A stretch of 64,000 nt of DNA from Gammaproteobacteria bacterium (GTDB taxonomy: Bacteria > Pseudomonadota > Gammaproteobacteria > Pseudomonadales > Azotimanducaceae), in NCBI GenBank assembly GCA_009846005.1, contig VXYL01000044.1, positions 1 through 64,000 on the forward strand, in the 5' to 3' direction. The notes under the pieces are model-generated. The model ran no database searches. It had not been told where the DNA came from and worked only from the letters and a program-made list of their open reading frames with translations. The position numbers and the translations under genes are program-made. Below, one piece after another: positions 9,496 to 19,317 of this stretch (positions are counted from its first letter, which is position 1; each line of letters begins with the position of its first letter).

Positions 9496-10086
9496 CTACG
9501 CTCGCTTCGACGTTCGTTCGATATGAGGACGTATTTGCTCGTCCACGGCCTCCCGGGCACGGAAGATGCGGGACCGCACCGTGCCCACTGGGCAATCCAT
9601 CACGGTTGCTATCTGTTCGTAGCTTAGACCATCAAACTCGCGAAGAGTTAGCGCAGCCCGCAAATCTTCTGGCAGGCCCCCGATCGCGTGGTCCACAACC
9701 GCCTGAAGTTCGTCGCGGCGCAGGGCGCTCTCGGGGTCTTCCGTGTCCTTGAGAGCATCCGCCACCTCGCCCACGTCGCCCTCGCTGGCATCGAGGTCCA
9801 CGCCTTGGGGTCGCCTAGCCCGGGACACCAGGTGGTTCTTCGACGTATTGACCGCGATGCGGTACAACCACGTATAGAACGCACTCTCGCCTCGAAAGCG
9901 CGGCAACGCCCGGTACGCCTTGATGAACGCCTCCTGGACGACGTCCTCGACTTCCTCCTGCGCGTGCACGTAGCGGGACACTAGGGCGTGGATCTTGTGC
10001 TGGTAGCGCAGGAACAGAAGGTCGAACGCCCGGCGATCGCCCTTCTGCACCCTTCGGACCAGTTCTCTGTCGGTGTCTGCGCTCAC
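9496..10086 (-). CDS. rpoE: RNA polymerase sigma factor RpoE/AlgU
   Basis: Extracytoplasmic-function sigma factor for envelope stress. Region 2 contains [14 protein letters not shown] and [19 protein letters not shown]; region 4 contains [20 protein letters not shown], the helix-turn-helix for the -35 element. The GTG at 10086, eight bases after AGGGA, gives 196 residues (191 in E. coli) and the conserved opening [12 protein letters not shown]. It is first in a minus-strand run to recO or beyond and is divergent from nadB, as in Pseudomonas and E. coli. I looked for an autoregulatory GGAACTT-type promoter upstream and saw only GGAACC on the minus strand near 10176-10181 with no good -10 partner, so regulation is not shown. 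Confidence 0.96.
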   Translation of the reverse strand: MSADTDRELVRRVQKGDRRAFDLLFLRYQHKIHALVSRYVHAQEEVEDVVQEAFIKAYRALPRFRGESAFYTWLYRIAVNTSKNHLVSRARRPQGVDLDASEGDVGEVADALKDTEDPESALRRDELQAVVDHAIGGLPEDLRAALTLREFDGLSYEQIATVMDCPVGTVRSRIFRAREAVDEQIRPHIERTSKRA

Positions 10087-10317
10087 CCGTTGTTCCCTGT
10101 CGAGCGCCCTACATCCGGGGTCGTCGTACACCCGGGCGCGTTCGCCATACGCTGCCGTGATTATCCCCGAGCCTCGGTTCCGACGCGAATGGAGAATATC
10201 CGAATGGTGCGGGCCAGACGGTTCGAGCAGCAGTCGCGCAACACGCGCAAGTCCGAAGATGCCCCATTCGTCGCACTACGCCATGGCCGTCCGGGGTCGA
10301 GACAACGACGGTCAGCG

Positions 10318-10323
10318 TATACT
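10318..10323 (+). promoter_or_regulatory. Possible -10 element of nadB
   Basis: TATACT lies in the rpoE-nadB divergent region, about 40 bp before the nadB GTG at 10364. No good -35 hexamer is seen 16-18 bases upstream, so the call rests on the -10 match and position alone. Confidence 0.3.
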
Positions 10324-10363
10324 CCATGTCATTGAACCGACACACGATCCCACCGTAGCGACC

Positions 10364-12046
10364 GTGGCAAAACGACACCGAACCGACGTGCTCATCATCG
10401 GCAGCGGCGCTGCCGGACTGGCCACCGCACTGCATCTGGCCGGGACGACGCGCGTTACCGTGGTTTCCAAGGACGCGATCAGGGGGGGCGCCACCAACTG
10501 GGCGCAGGGCGGCGTGGCGGCGGTCACGAATTCCGACGACAGCTTCGAGTCCCACATCGCCGACACCGTCGCCGCAGGTGCCGGTCTTTGCCAAGAGGAC
10601 GTCGTTCGTTTCACGGTCTCCCGGGCCCCGAAAGCGATCAAGCACGTCGTGGACTTAGGGCTTGAGTTCGACCGCCAGGGCGACGGGCTCCACCTGACCC
10701 GGGAAGGTGGTCATTCCCACCGGCGAGTTCTGCACGTGGCGGACGCCACGGGCGCGGCCATCGCGCGAACGCTCAGCGAGCGGGCGACGCAACATCCCAA
10801 CATCGAGATCGTGGGCACGCGTGTCGCCATAGACATCATCACCACGCGCAAACTCGGCCAGACAGGGAACCGGGCGGTCGGTGCCTACGTCTACGACACG
10901 CAATCAGACACCGTGGAGGTCTTCGAAGCACCCTACGTGGTGCTGGCGACCGGCGGCGCCAGCAGGGTCTACGTCTACACCAGCAACCCCCACGGTGCCA
11001 CCGGCGACGGCATCGCCATGGCCTGGCGGGCCGGTTGCCGCGTCGCCAACATGGAGTTCAACCAGTTCCATCCCACCTGTCTCTACCACCCGCATGCTGC
11101 ACGGGAGGTCGGGCGTGGATCGTTCCTGATCTCGGAGGCCGTACGCGGCGAAGGCGGCAAGCTTTTGCTACCCGACGGCAGTCGTTTCATGGACCGCTTC
11201 GACCCACGCGCCGAACTGGCATCGCGGGATGTGGTGGCCCGCGCCATCGACCACGAGATGAAGCGGCTTGGCGCGGAGTGCGTCTACCTCGACATCTCGC
11301 ACCAAAGCAGCGAGTTCATCGAGACGCATTTCCCCAACATCCTGTCCCGGTGCCTCGGCGTCGGCATCGACATGCGCCGCGAGCCGATTCCGGTCGTGCC
11401 CGCCGCGCACTACACCTGCGGCGGCGTCGTCGTCGACCTCGACAGCCGAACGGACATTCCCGGGCTGTATGCCATCGGCGAAACCGCGTACACGGGGCTG
11501 CATGGCGCCAACCGCCTGGCGAGCAACTCCCTGCTCGAATGCCTCGTGTTCGCCCAAGCGGCCGCCCAGGACATCGTCCGGCGTCGCCGCGCGGAGCCCG
11601 CCGCGGCAAGCACACCGCCGGATTGGGACGAGAGCCGTGTCTCGGACTCCGACGAGCAAGTCGTCCTCGCCCACAACTGGACCGAACTCAGACGTTTCAT
11701 GTGGGACTACGTGGGCATCGTGCGGACCAACAAGCGCCTGGAGCGCGCACAGCGCCGCATCGACCTGCTGCGCCAGGAGATCCACGACTACTACGCCCGC
11801 CACCGCCTGAGCGCCAATCTCATCGAATTGCGCAACCTCGTGCACGTGGCCGAACTGATTGTCCGGGCCGCCGTGATGCGCAAGGAGAGCCGCGGGTTGC
11901 ACTACACGCTCGACTACCCTCGACCCGTCTCCCGTCCAAGTCCAAGCGTCCTGTATCCGGCGGCGGATCCGCTCGACGTGCTTCAGCCGTTGGCTGCACC
12001 GCCAAGAAGGGCACGCCGCAACCTGGCAAATACCGCCGCGTCGTAG
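10364..12046 (+). CDS. nadB: L-aspartate oxidase
   Basis: FAD enzyme that oxidises L-aspartate to iminoaspartate, the first step of de novo NAD synthesis. Motifs: FAD-binding [17 protein letters not shown] near the N-terminus, [34 protein letters not shown] and [19 protein letters not shown], followed by the helical succinate-dehydrogenase-like C-terminus ending [13 protein letters not shown]. Starting at GTG 10364 gives 560 residues (E. coli 540) and the expected [13 protein letters not shown] opening. The frame is open upstream through rpoE, but that part is antisense to rpoE. The 3' end overlaps the convergent ygfX by 64 bp. nadA and nadC are not in the window. Confidence 0.96.
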   Translation: MAKRHRTDVLIIGSGAAGLATALHLAGTTRVTVVSKDAIRGGATNWAQGGVAAVTNSDDSFESHIADTVAAGAGLCQEDVVRFTVSRAPKAIKHVVDLGLEFDRQGDGLHLTREGGHSHRRVLHVADATGAAIARTLSERATQHPNIEIVGTRVAIDIITTRKLGQTGNRAVGAYVYDTQSDTVEVFEAPYVVLATGGASRVYVYTSNPHGATGDGIAMAWRAGCRVANMEFNQFHPTCLYHPHAAREVGRGSFLISEAVRGEGGKLLLPDGSRFMDRFDPRAELASRDVVARAIDHEMKRLGAECVYLDISHQSSEFIETHFPNILSRCLGVGIDMRREPIPVVPAAHYTCGGVVVDLDSRTDIPGLYAIGETAYTGLHGANRLASNSLLECLVFAQAAAQDIVRRRRAEPAAASTPPDWDESRVSDSDEQVVLAHNWTELRRFMWDYVGIVRTNKRLERAQRRIDLLRQEIHDYYARHRLSANLIELRNLVHVAELIVRAAVMRKESRGLHYTLDYPRPVSRPSPSVLYPAADPLDVLQPLAAPPRRARRNLANTAAS

Positions 12047-12426
12047 CGTCCCGCGCGCAGCACCAAGACGCGCCGAGTCGTGCGCACGACGACCCACCGG
12101 TCGGTCATCCAGGGCGGGCCGCGAAGGCGTGCGGGAACCCGGCTTCCGTCGGCTCGTTCCGGTTCGAACAGCACGACGCGCTCGCCTTCCAACGCGAACC
12201 GCCAGCTCTCCGCGCGGCAGAACACCCAGACGTAGTAGCCGAACGCCGGTGCCGCCACGGCAAGCAGCCAAGCGCCGACCCTCGCGGCCCAAGGCACGGC
12301 CACCAGAACGTGTATGGCCAGAATGCACCCCAACCAATCCCAACCCGGCGTCCAGTCGACCACCCCGCCCGGACGAGCACCGTCGGACGATGATTCGGCG
12401 AGGGCATCACGACTCGCGTTGGACAT
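11983..12426 (-). CDS. YgfX-like membrane protein
   Basis: A 147-residue protein with two closely spaced hydrophobic segments ([20 protein letters not shown] and [18 protein letters not shown]) followed by a soluble domain ([26 protein letters not shown]). This layout and the position just downstream of sdhE match YgfX/CptA family proteins. In E. coli YgfX was described as inhibiting cell division and as partner of SdhE, but its function is not settled. The start is ATG 12426. It lies 33 bp after sdhE and overlaps the end of nadB on the other strand. Assignment rests mostly on context and layout, as sequence conservation in this family is weak. Confidence 0.75.
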   Translation of the reverse strand: MSNASRDALAESSSDGARPGGVVDWTPGWDWLGCILAIHVLVAVPWAARVGAWLLAVAAPAFGYYVWVFCRAESWRFALEGERVVLFEPERADGSRVPARLRGPPWMTDRWVVVRTTRRVLVLRAGRYDAAVFARLRRALLGGAANG

Positions 12427-12459
12427 CGACGTCAAGCGTCAGTACGGCCAATGCCCAGA

Positions 12460-12759
12460 CTACTCTCGACGTTGGTGCACGCCGTCCGCGACGAAAGCGA
12501 CGATGCTCTCGACGATCGCCGCATACGCCGCAGGCGGCGTGGCGCGGCGCTGCAGCCAATCCCAGACCGTCCAGTCGTCCTGATCCAATAGACCGCGATA
12601 GGCCGCTTGCTCGACGCACGGCAGCAGCGCATACCGCGCCCGAGCGAAGTCCACGAGCACGAGATCGAGTTCGAGCATGCCCCGTCGGCTCCGCCACAGC
12701 ACGCGATCGTATTGACGGTCGTCTTCGCGCTGTTCGCGCATCTCACGCATCTCACGCAT
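12460..12759 (-). CDS. sdhE: FAD assembly factor SdhE
   Basis: Small helical protein that promotes covalent FAD attachment to succinate dehydrogenase and fumarate reductase flavoproteins. The conserved RGMLELD (about 26-32, the RGxxE surface) and the C-terminal LLDQDDWTVWDWL are diagnostic. From ATG 12759 it has 99 residues (88 in E. coli). The N-terminus repeats MRE three times, so the start is uncertain: the GTG two codons earlier is seven bases from GGAAGA. It is divergent from ygfZ, the usual neighbour. No sdhABCD target is in the window. Confidence 0.9.
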   Translation of the reverse strand: MREMREMREQREDDRQYDRVLWRSRRGMLELDLVLVDFARARYALLPCVEQAAYRGLLDQDDWTVWDWLQRRATPPAAYAAIVESIVAFVADGVHQRRE

Positions 12760-12838
12760 CGTCACATCATCGTCTTCCGCCGCCCGCAAGTCATGCGAAA
12801 ATGCCCTGAACGGGATTGGGAAAACGCCACTGCACAAC

Positions 12839-13567
12839 GTGAGATATCTCGCACAAATGGATTTCGCCGGGCCGGATGCGGCCGCCTTCCTGCAGGGTTA
12901 CGTGACGGCCGACCTCGAGGCGCTCGCGCCCGGACGCGCCCTGCCGATGGCGTTGTGCAACCTAAAGGGGCGGGTGATCGCCAACGGTTGGGCGACCGGC
13001 GACTCGGACCACGTGCGATTGCTCGTCCACCCAAGCGTCGTCCCCATTCTCGCCCGCGAACTCGGCAAGTACCTGCTGTTCGCGAAGTCCAAGCTCAACG
13101 AAGCCAAGACCGGCGTTCGATTGTCCCCGGCGGCATCCTCGGATGCCTACGAACTGTCGCCGGTCGGCCACTACGCGACGCTTTCGACCCCGGACGATGG
13201 CCACGCCGCATTCGCCAACGCCTGTGCCGACTCCGGTTTCGTGTTGGTGACCGAGGCCATCGCGGAGAGCTTCCTGCCCCAGATGATCGGCCTCACCGAT
13301 GCCGGGGCGGTGAACTTCGCCAAGGGCTGCTACCTCGGCCAGGAAGTGGTCGCGCGCGCCGAACACCGCGGTCAGGTGAAGCAACAACTGCGCCGCTACG
13401 AGTTCGAAGGCGAAGGTCCGACCGTCGGCGCGGATGTCGTGGCCGGGTCGAAGAAGATCGGCACCGTCGTGGCTGTCGGCAGCGACGTCGTGCTCGCCGC
13501 GGTTCGCTCGGACGCCTCGCCGGTAGTAGCCGACGGGTGTCCGATGGCCATCCGCGGCGTTACTTGA
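12839..13567 (+). CDS. ygfZ: tRNA-modifying protein YgfZ (folate-binding, Fe-S maintenance)
   Basis: GcvT-fold protein that uses tetrahydrofolate to support certain Fe-S enzymes such as the tRNA methylthiotransferase MiaB. The family signature [12 protein letters not shown] is at about 162-173, with the essential Cys at 164. The N-terminal half includes [10 protein letters not shown] and [11 protein letters not shown]. At 242 residues it is much shorter than E. coli YgfZ (326); the loss is in the middle and C-terminal regions while the signature is intact. The start appears to be GTG 12839. The last eight bases overlap the convergent mmsA gene. Confidence 0.92.
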   Translation: MRYLAQMDFAGPDAAAFLQGYVTADLEALAPGRALPMALCNLKGRVIANGWATGDSDHVRLLVHPSVVPILARELGKYLLFAKSKLNEAKTGVRLSPAASSDAYELSPVGHYATLSTPDDGHAAFANACADSGFVLVTEAIAESFLPQMIGLTDAGAVNFAKGCYLGQEVVARAEHRGQVKQQLRRYEFEGEGPTVGADVVAGSKKIGTVVAVGSDVVLAAVRSDASPVVADGCPMAIRGVT

Positions 13568-15047
13568 GCCTGATCGTCATATTGAGAGCGTCGACGGGCA
13601 CCTCGTCGAACCAACGTGCGGTCACGGTCTTGGTCTCCGTGTAGAACCGCACCGCCTGCTTGCCGTAGGCGTGCTGGTCGCCGAAGAACGAATCCTTCCA
13701 GCCGGTGAACGAAACGAACGGCAGCGGTACCGGGATCGGGATGTTGATGCCCACCTGCCCTACCTCGATCTCGCGCTGGAAGCGGCGTGCGGCACCGCCG
13801 GACGAAGTGAATATGGAGACGCCGTTGCCGAAGGGATTGGCGTTCACGAGATCGATGGCGTCGTCCAATGTGGCCGCGGTGGAGGTGACCAGTACCGGAC
13901 CGAAGATCTCCTGTGTGTAGATCGACATGTCCCGGGTCACGTTCGCGAACAACGTGGGTCCGACCCAGTTGCCGGCAGGATAACCGGGCACGTGGCACTC
14001 GGAACCGTCCAACAGGCAATCCGCACCTTCGGCTTTGCCGGACTCGATCGCATCGAGAATGCGCTGCCGGGCAGCGCGGGTGATCTGCGGGCCGTAACCC
14101 GCCTCCTCGTCGTCCCAGGGTCCGGGGCGCACTGCCGCCATCGCGGCGGCGAGATCGGGAAGCCAATCCGCCGCGCCACCCACCAACACCGCGGCACTGA
14201 TCGCCATACAGCGTTGGCCGGCCGCACCGCAGGTTGCGCCTACAAGGCTCGCGATGGCCTGGTCCTTGTCCGCGTCGGGCATGACGACCAGGTGGTTCTT
14301 GGCACCCGCCAACGCCTGCACCCGCTTGCCGTTCGCCGCCGCCTTCGAATAGACCGCCTTGGCCACCGGTGCCGAACCCACGAAACTGACTGCCCGGACG
14401 TCCGGGTGGGTGAGCAGGGCATCCACCTGTTCCTTGCCGCCGTGGATCACCTGCACCAAGCCGTCCGGGGCGCCCGCCTCCTTGAGCAGCGCCATCAGCC
14501 GATTGGGAACCGTGGGATCCTGTTCCGACGGTTTCAGGATGAACGTGTTGCCGCAGGCGATGGCCAGCGGATACATCCACAACGGCACCATGGCCGGAAA
14601 GTTGAACGGCGTGATGCCGGCGCAGACCCCGATGGGTTGAACGAGGCTGTAGGTGTCGATGCCCCGGGCCACGTTCTCCACCGTCTCGCCCATCATCAGC
14701 GAGGCGATGCTGCAGGCGTGCTCAACGACCTCGATCCCCCGCCACACCTCGCCGCGGGCATCCTCCCAAGTCTTGCCCGTGTCCCGGCAGAGTTCATTCG
14801 CGATGTCGTCCTGGTGTTTCTTGAGGAGATCCTGGTAGGCGAACAGCAGCCGGGCGCGCTCCGGGGTTGGCACCTCGCGCCAGGCGCGAAAGGTCTCCTT
14901 GGCGCCCTGAACGGCCCGGTCCACCTCGTCGGCGGTGGCGAACGGCACCTCGCAAAGCACTTCCTGGGTGGCGGGATTGGTCACCTCGATGCCGTCGCCA
15001 CGACTCGCAACGAATTCGCCGTCGATGAATAGTTCGAGCTTGTCCAT
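13560..15047 (-). CDS. mmsA: CoA-acylating (methyl)malonate-semialdehyde dehydrogenase
   Basis: Converts methylmalonate or malonate semialdehyde, NAD and CoA to propionyl- or acetyl-CoA with loss of carbon dioxide (valine, beta-alanine or inositol catabolism). The 495-residue aldehyde dehydrogenase has the subgroup-typical [20 protein letters not shown], the NAD segment [14 protein letters not shown] and the catalytic Cys in [12 protein letters not shown]. Conservation across the protein points to the CoA-dependent MmsA/IolA subgroup. The ATG at 15047 ([10 protein letters not shown]) is preferred to a start 16 codons upstream. No other valine- or inositol-catabolism gene is adjacent, so the physiological substrate is not fixed. 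Confidence 0.92.
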   Translation of the reverse strand: MDKLELFIDGEFVASRGDGIEVTNPATQEVLCEVPFATADEVDRAVQGAKETFRAWREVPTPERARLLFAYQDLLKKHQDDIANELCRDTGKTWEDARGEVWRGIEVVEHACSIASLMMGETVENVARGIDTYSLVQPIGVCAGITPFNFPAMVPLWMYPLAIACGNTFILKPSEQDPTVPNRLMALLKEAGAPDGLVQVIHGGKEQVDALLTHPDVRAVSFVGSAPVAKAVYSKAAANGKRVQALAGAKNHLVVMPDADKDQAIASLVGATCGAAGQRCMAISAAVLVGGAADWLPDLAAAMAAVRPGPWDDEEAGYGPQITRAARQRILDAIESGKAEGADCLLDGSECHVPGYPAGNWVGPTLFANVTRDMSIYTQEIFGPVLVTSTAATLDDAIDLVNANPFGNGVSIFTSSGGAARRFQREIEVGQVGINIPIPVPLPFVSFTGWKDSFFGDQHAYGKQAVRFYTETKTVTARWFDEVPVDALNMTIRLK

Positions 15048-15082
15048 GGCGTCAGTGTGGCGGACTTGGGTAGTGAGGGAAA

Positions 15083-15127
15083 GCCCGCGCGGCATCGATT
15101 CGCAAATGCGGGCGCCCCTACGCGGGC
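15083..15127. repeat. Extragenic inverted repeat at the 3' end of yceH
   Basis: Arms GCCCGCG (15083-15089) and CGCGGGC (15121-15127) can pair across 31 bases. The element contains GGGCGCCCCTAC (15110-15121), which recurs exactly at 63053-63064. On the minus strand this reads GTAGGGGCGCCC and supplies the yceH stop codon TAG. Confidence 0.6.
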
Positions 15128-15771
15128 AATCGCTGTTTCAGCGCGGCCAGTTCTGCTTCGAGGGTCTGAACGCGGGCCTCGAGTTCGTCGAGTCGGCTCG
15201 ACCTCGGCGTCGTGGGGGCCACGGTTCGTTCCTCCGCCGGCACGGAGTCGATCTCGCCGGCGAACAGGTGCATGTACTCGTGGTCGCGGCGGCCCGACAC
15301 CCGTGGCAGGCGGGCGACCACCGCGCCGCCCTCGCGTTCGGGATCGAGCAGGCCCGTGAGCGTGTCCGAAACGGCTTCGTTGTCGGCGAAGGCGTGCATG
15401 CGCGCCGTGCGTGTACGCAATTCTCCGGGGGTCTGGGATCCGCGCAACAGCAGCACGCACATCACCGCGTACTCTTCCGGCGTGAACTGCTGATCGCTGA
15501 ACGGCGTGTTGCAGAACCGTTGCCGGTACTTCGTGACACCGGTCCTGAAGTTCTCTTCCCGGGTGATGAGGCCCTTGTCCTCGAGCACACGCGCAGTGCG
15601 TCGTACCGTGTCCTGATCCAACGACAGTACCGGATCACGACTCGATTTCTGGTTGCACGCCAGGGCGAGCGCGTTCAGCGTCAGCGGAAACTGCTCCGGG
15701 GTCGTGACCGCCTTCTCCATCAGACAGCCGACGATGCGGATCTCGTTGACGGTGAGATTGGGGTTGGGCAT
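15118..15771 (-). CDS. yceH: YceH family protein (DUF480)
   Basis: A 217-residue protein (E. coli YceH 215) with the winged-helix opening [20 protein letters not shown], then YPLTLNAL-like [21 protein letters not shown], and [24 protein letters not shown] in the second wing domain. A C-terminal coiled coil ([20 protein letters not shown]) is typical. Function is unknown in the family; tandem winged helices suggest nucleic-acid or protein binding. Start ATG 15771, not the in-frame start 18 codons upstream. The stop codon lies inside a repeated element. Confidence 0.92.
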   Translation of the reverse strand: MPNPNLTVNEIRIVGCLMEKAVTTPEQFPLTLNALALACNQKSSRDPVLSLDQDTVRRTARVLEDKGLITREENFRTGVTKYRQRFCNTPFSDQQFTPEEYAVMCVLLLRGSQTPGELRTRTARMHAFADNEAVSDTLTGLLDPEREGGAVVARLPRVSGRRDHEYMHLFAGEIDSVPAEERTVAPTTPRSSRLDELEARVQTLEAELAALKQRLPA

Positions 15772-15842
15772 GGAGGCGCCTTGGCGAAAGGCGGCGACGT
15801 TAGACAGGTGACACCGCCCGGTCAACCGCGATGTCTAAGAGG

Positions 15843-16568
15843 CTACTCCACGTCGAACCAGTTGATGGGCATCACGCCGTGCTCCACCAGGTACTGGTTC
15901 GCCTTCGAGAAGTGCCGGCAGCCGAAGAAGCCCCGATGGGCCGACAGCGGCGACGGATGCGGCGATGTCAGTACGAGATGCCGGGACGTGTCCACTGCCG
16001 CGCCTTTCTTCTGGGCGTAGCTGCCCCAGAGCAGGAACACCACGTGTTGGCGATCCCGGTTGACGATCTCGACCACGCGGTCCGTGAACGTCTCCCAGCC
16101 CCGTCCCTGGTGCGAGCCGGCCCTTCCGCCCACCACCGTCAACACGGCGTTCAACAGCAGCACCCCTTGGCGAGCCCAGGGTGCCAGGCAGCCCCTCCGG
16201 GGCGGTATGGCGCCGTCGTGACGTCCGCAGGGCACGTCGTCGTCGGCCATGTCGGTGTTGATCTCCTCGAAGATGTTCACCAATGACGGCGGCAGTGCCA
16301 CGCCGGGCTGCACCGAGAAGCACAGGCCGTGGGCCTGGCGCGGTCCGTGGTAGGGATCCTGGCCGATGATGACCACCTTGACCGACTCGAGGGGCGTCGC
16401 ATCAAGGGCGGCGAAGATGTGCTCGCCCCTCGGATAGACGGTCTTCCCGGCCTGCTTCTCCTCCACCAGGAAGGAACGCAGCCGCGTCATGTAGGCCGCC
16501 TCGAACTCGCCGGCTAGCGCTGCCTTCCATGAGGGTGTGAGCCTCACACGGTCGGCGGCCGCGGCCAT
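15843..16568 (-). CDS. ung: Uracil-DNA glycosylase
   Basis: Removes uracil from DNA in base-excision repair. Motif 1 GQDPYHG (catalytic Asp) and motif 2 [13 protein letters not shown] (catalytic His) are intact, as is LLLNAVLTV. The 241 residues are a little more than in E. coli (229); the extra length is a Cys/Gly/Arg-containing insertion between NTDMADDD and the conserved [12 protein letters not shown]. The ATG shares one base with the lysS stop (TAATG), so the two genes are coupled. Confidence 0.96.
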   Translation of the reverse strand: MAAAADRVRLTPSWKAALAGEFEAAYMTRLRSFLVEEKQAGKTVYPRGEHIFAALDATPLESVKVVIIGQDPYHGPRQAHGLCFSVQPGVALPPSLVNIFEEINTDMADDDVPCGRHDGAIPPRRGCLAPWARQGVLLLNAVLTVVGGRAGSHQGRGWETFTDRVVEIVNRDRQHVVFLLWGSYAQKKGAAVDTSRHLVLTSPHPSPLSAHRGFFGCRHFSKANQYLVEHGVMPINWFDVE

Positions 16569-18064
16569 TACGACTCGTCGCCCCCGGTGCCGCGCAACTG
16601 CGGGAACAGCACAACGTCGCGGATCGTCGACGAATCGGTCAGCAGCATCGCCAGGCGGTCGATGCCGATACCCTCGCCTGCCGTCGGCGGCATGCCATGT
16701 TCAAGTGCGGCGAGAAAGTCGTTGTCGTAGTGCATGGCCTCCAAATCGCCACGGTCCTTGAGTTCCGCCTGCCTGGCGAAGCGTTGGGCCTGTTCCTCCG
16801 GATCGTTCAGTTCGCTGAAGCCGTTGGCGATCTCCCGCCCGGCGACGAACAGTTCGAAGCGGTCCGTGAGACGGGGGTCTACGGCACTCTTCCTGGCGAG
16901 CGGCGAGACCTCCATTGGGTAGTGGGTGATGAACGTCGGCGCTGTGAGATTCGCCTCCACGCGCGCCTCGAAGATCTCCATCAGGAGGCGACCCCAACCC
17001 CAGCCCGGCTCGACGGGTATGTTCATGCCGCGGGCCGCCTCCCCGAGCCTGGCTTCGTCCATGAGGTCGCCCTCCGAAATGCCCGTCTCGATGGCCACGG
17101 CGTTCGTCATCCGTCGCCGGGGGATCGCGGCTCCGAAGTCGATCTCGCGACCTTCGAAGGTGAGGGAGGTGCCGCCGTGGATGTCCCGGATCAACTCGCG
17201 GAGCAGTTCCTCGGTGAGATCCATGAGGTCGACGTAGTCCGCGAAGGCCTGGTAGAACTCGACCGTCGTGAACTCCGGATTGTGCCGGGACGAGAGACCC
17301 TCGTTTCGGAAGCAGCGGTTGATTTCGTAGACGCGCTCGAAGCCGCCGACCACCAGGCGCTTCAAGTACAACTCCGGCGCGACCCGCAGGTAGAGATCCG
17401 TGTCGAGTGCGTTGTGGTGGGTCACGAAGGGACGCGCGGCGGCACCACCGGGGATCGGGTGCATCATCGGCGTCTCGACTTCCAGGTATCCCCGTTCGTC
17501 GAAGAAGCGGCGCATGGCCGCAACCAGCCGGGCGCGGGTGCGGAACACATCCCGCGATTCCTCGTTGACGATGAGATCGAGGTGACGTTGCCGGTAGCGG
17601 AGTTCCCGGTCCGCGAGTCCGTGGTGTTTCTCCGGCAAGGGCTTCAGCGACTTGACGAGCAGCCCGACCTCGCGCGCATGCACCGTGAGTTCGCCGGTAT
17701 TGGTCTTCATCAAGGTGCCGCGGACGCCGGCGATGTCGCCGAGGTCCCAGAGGTTGCGGAAGTCGGCATAGGCATCCTCGCCGACGTCGTCCCGACGGAC
17801 GTAGCACTGAATCCGACCGCTCCAGTCTTCCAGAGTGATGAAACTCGCTTTGCCCATGACGCGGCGCAGCATCACGCGCCCGGCCACTGTGGCCTCGACG
17901 GGGGCCTCGGCAAGGGCTTCCTTGCTCATGTCGCCGTACGCGTTCGCCAGGTCAACCGCCAGATCCTCCCGACGGAAGGTATTCGGGTAGGCGTCGCCCC
18001 GGCGGCGTAGTTCGCCGAGCTTGCGTCGGCGCTGTTCCGCCTCGTTGCGGGAATCGTCGCTCAT
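16568..18064 (-). CDS. lysS: Lysyl-tRNA synthetase (class II)
   Basis: Charges tRNA-Lys. The N-terminal OB-fold anticodon domain ([20 protein letters not shown]) is followed by the class II catalytic core: motif 1 region [19 protein letters not shown], motif 2 [16 protein letters not shown], motif 3 [13 protein letters not shown]. The 498-residue length matches E. coli (505). ATG 18064 overlaps the prfB stop (ATGA). The recJ-prfB-lysS order is standard in gammaproteobacteria. Confidence 0.97.
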   Translation of the reverse strand: MSDDSRNEAEQRRRKLGELRRRGDAYPNTFRREDLAVDLANAYGDMSKEALAEAPVEATVAGRVMLRRVMGKASFITLEDWSGRIQCYVRRDDVGEDAYADFRNLWDLGDIAGVRGTLMKTNTGELTVHAREVGLLVKSLKPLPEKHHGLADRELRYRQRHLDLIVNEESRDVFRTRARLVAAMRRFFDERGYLEVETPMMHPIPGGAAARPFVTHHNALDTDLYLRVAPELYLKRLVVGGFERVYEINRCFRNEGLSSRHNPEFTTVEFYQAFADYVDLMDLTEELLRELIRDIHGGTSLTFEGREIDFGAAIPRRRMTNAVAIETGISEGDLMDEARLGEAARGMNIPVEPGWGWGRLLMEIFEARVEANLTAPTFITHYPMEVSPLARKSAVDPRLTDRFELFVAGREIANGFSELNDPEEQAQRFARQAELKDRGDLEAMHYDNDFLAALEHGMPPTAGEGIGIDRLAMLLTDSSTIRDVVLFPQLRGTGGDES

Positions 18065-19159
18065 ACGCCGGCCTTGAGGTTTGCTTCCATGAACTCGTCC
18101 AAATCGCCGTCCAGCACGTTGCCGGGGTCGAACCGCTCGACGCTGGTGCGCAGATCCTTCACCCGTGACTGGTCGAGCACGTAGGAGCGGATCTGGTTGC
18201 CCCAGCCGATGTCCACCTTGGCATCTTCTATGGCCTGCTGTTCCTCGCGGCGCTTTGCGAGTTCCAGTTCGAAGAGCTTGGCCCGAAGTTGCTTGTACGC
18301 CCGGTCCCGGTTCTGGTGCTGCGAGCGTTCGCTCTGGCACTGCACGACGACGCCGGTGGGCAGGTGGGTGAGCCGCACGGCCGAGTCGGTCCGGTTGACG
18401 TGCTGGCCGCCCGCGCCGCTCGCCCGGTAGGTATCGGTGCGCACGTCCCCCGGGTCGATGTCGATCACGATGTCATCGTCGATTTCGGCGGAGACGAACA
18501 CCGATGCGAAGGACGTGTGGCGGCGGTTGCCCGCATCGAACGGCGACTTGCGCACGAGCCGATGGACACCGGTCTCGGTGCGCAACCAGCCGTACGCGTA
18601 CTCGCCGCCGAACTGCACGGTGGCGCTCTTGACGCCTGCCACTTCGCCCGCCGACACCTCGACCAGTTCCGTCCGGAAACCCCGCTTCTCGCCCCAGCGC
18701 AGGTACATGCGCAGCAGCATCTCCGCCCAGTCCTGGGCTTCGGTACCCCCCGATCCGGCCTGGATGTCGAGGAACGCGTTGGAGTCGTCCTGTTCGCCCT
18801 GGAACATGCGGCGGAACTCGAGCTCCGCGAGGCGGACGTCCACGTCCGTCAGTTCGTCATGAATGTCGTCCAAGGCCTCCGCGTCGTTCTCGGCCACAGC
18901 CAAGTCAGTGAGGTCGGCCAAGTCAGCAAGTGCCGTGCTCATGCGTTCGAGCCCGTTGACCACGGCCTCCAGCGATGACTGCTCCCGCCCCAAGGCCTGG
19001 GCACGGTCCGGGTCGTTCCAGAGTTCCGGGTCCGCGAGTTCCCGCTCTACCTCCTCTAGGCGTTCCTTTTTCGCCGCGTAGTCAAAGATACCCCCGTAGC
19101 GCATCGGAGCGCCCGGCAAGGGACTTCAATGTCTCGCGGATCGAGGTGACTTCGGCCAT
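18061..19159 (-). CDS. prfB: Peptide chain release factor 2, expressed by programmed +1 frameshift
   Basis: RF2 recognises UAA and UGA stop codons. The gene is read in two frames: 25 codons from ATG 19159 (opening [14 protein letters not shown] and ending RSDALRGYL) reach an in-frame TGA at 19084-19082. Skipping one base continues as [11 protein letters not shown] to the stop at 18061. The joined product is 365 residues, the same as E. coli RF2. The second part has the SPF recognition tripeptide ([14 protein letters not shown]) and the catalytic GGQ loop ([12 protein letters not shown]). A shorter start at 19119 in the downstream frame is misleading. This is autoregulation, not a broken gene: low RF2 favours the frameshift. 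Confidence 0.96.
19081..19096 (-). promoter_or_regulatory. prfB +1 programmed frameshift site
   Basis: On the minus strand the sequence is CGGGGGTATCTTTGAC: an internal Shine-Dalgarno-like GGGGG (19095-19091), three bases, then the slippery CTT followed by TGA C at codon 26. Layout, spacing and codon number are the same as in E. coli prfB. Confidence 0.93.
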
Positions 19160-19317
19160 GGCGCTCGGGGGTCGTTCGGAATCGCGCGATTCTAACAGCC
19201 GCGGCCAAGCGAGCGGGGCGCGGCGAGCGTCTGCGCCCGTTCCCGTCGCGGGACGGGACAAGTCCTACGGCTCGCTCCGCACGGGGTCCACGCAGCGGGT
19301 CACCGAGGAGATCGCGT

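Noticed and set aside
11983-12759. ygfX-sdhE as a toxin-antitoxin (CptAB) pair
   Set aside because: SdhE is an established flavinylation factor with the RGxxE motif intact; the pair is a housekeeping neighbourhood in gammaproteobacteria.
18061-19159. prfB as a pseudogene because of an in-frame TGA
   Set aside because: The TGA lies in the conserved frameshift context and the joined protein has the normal length.
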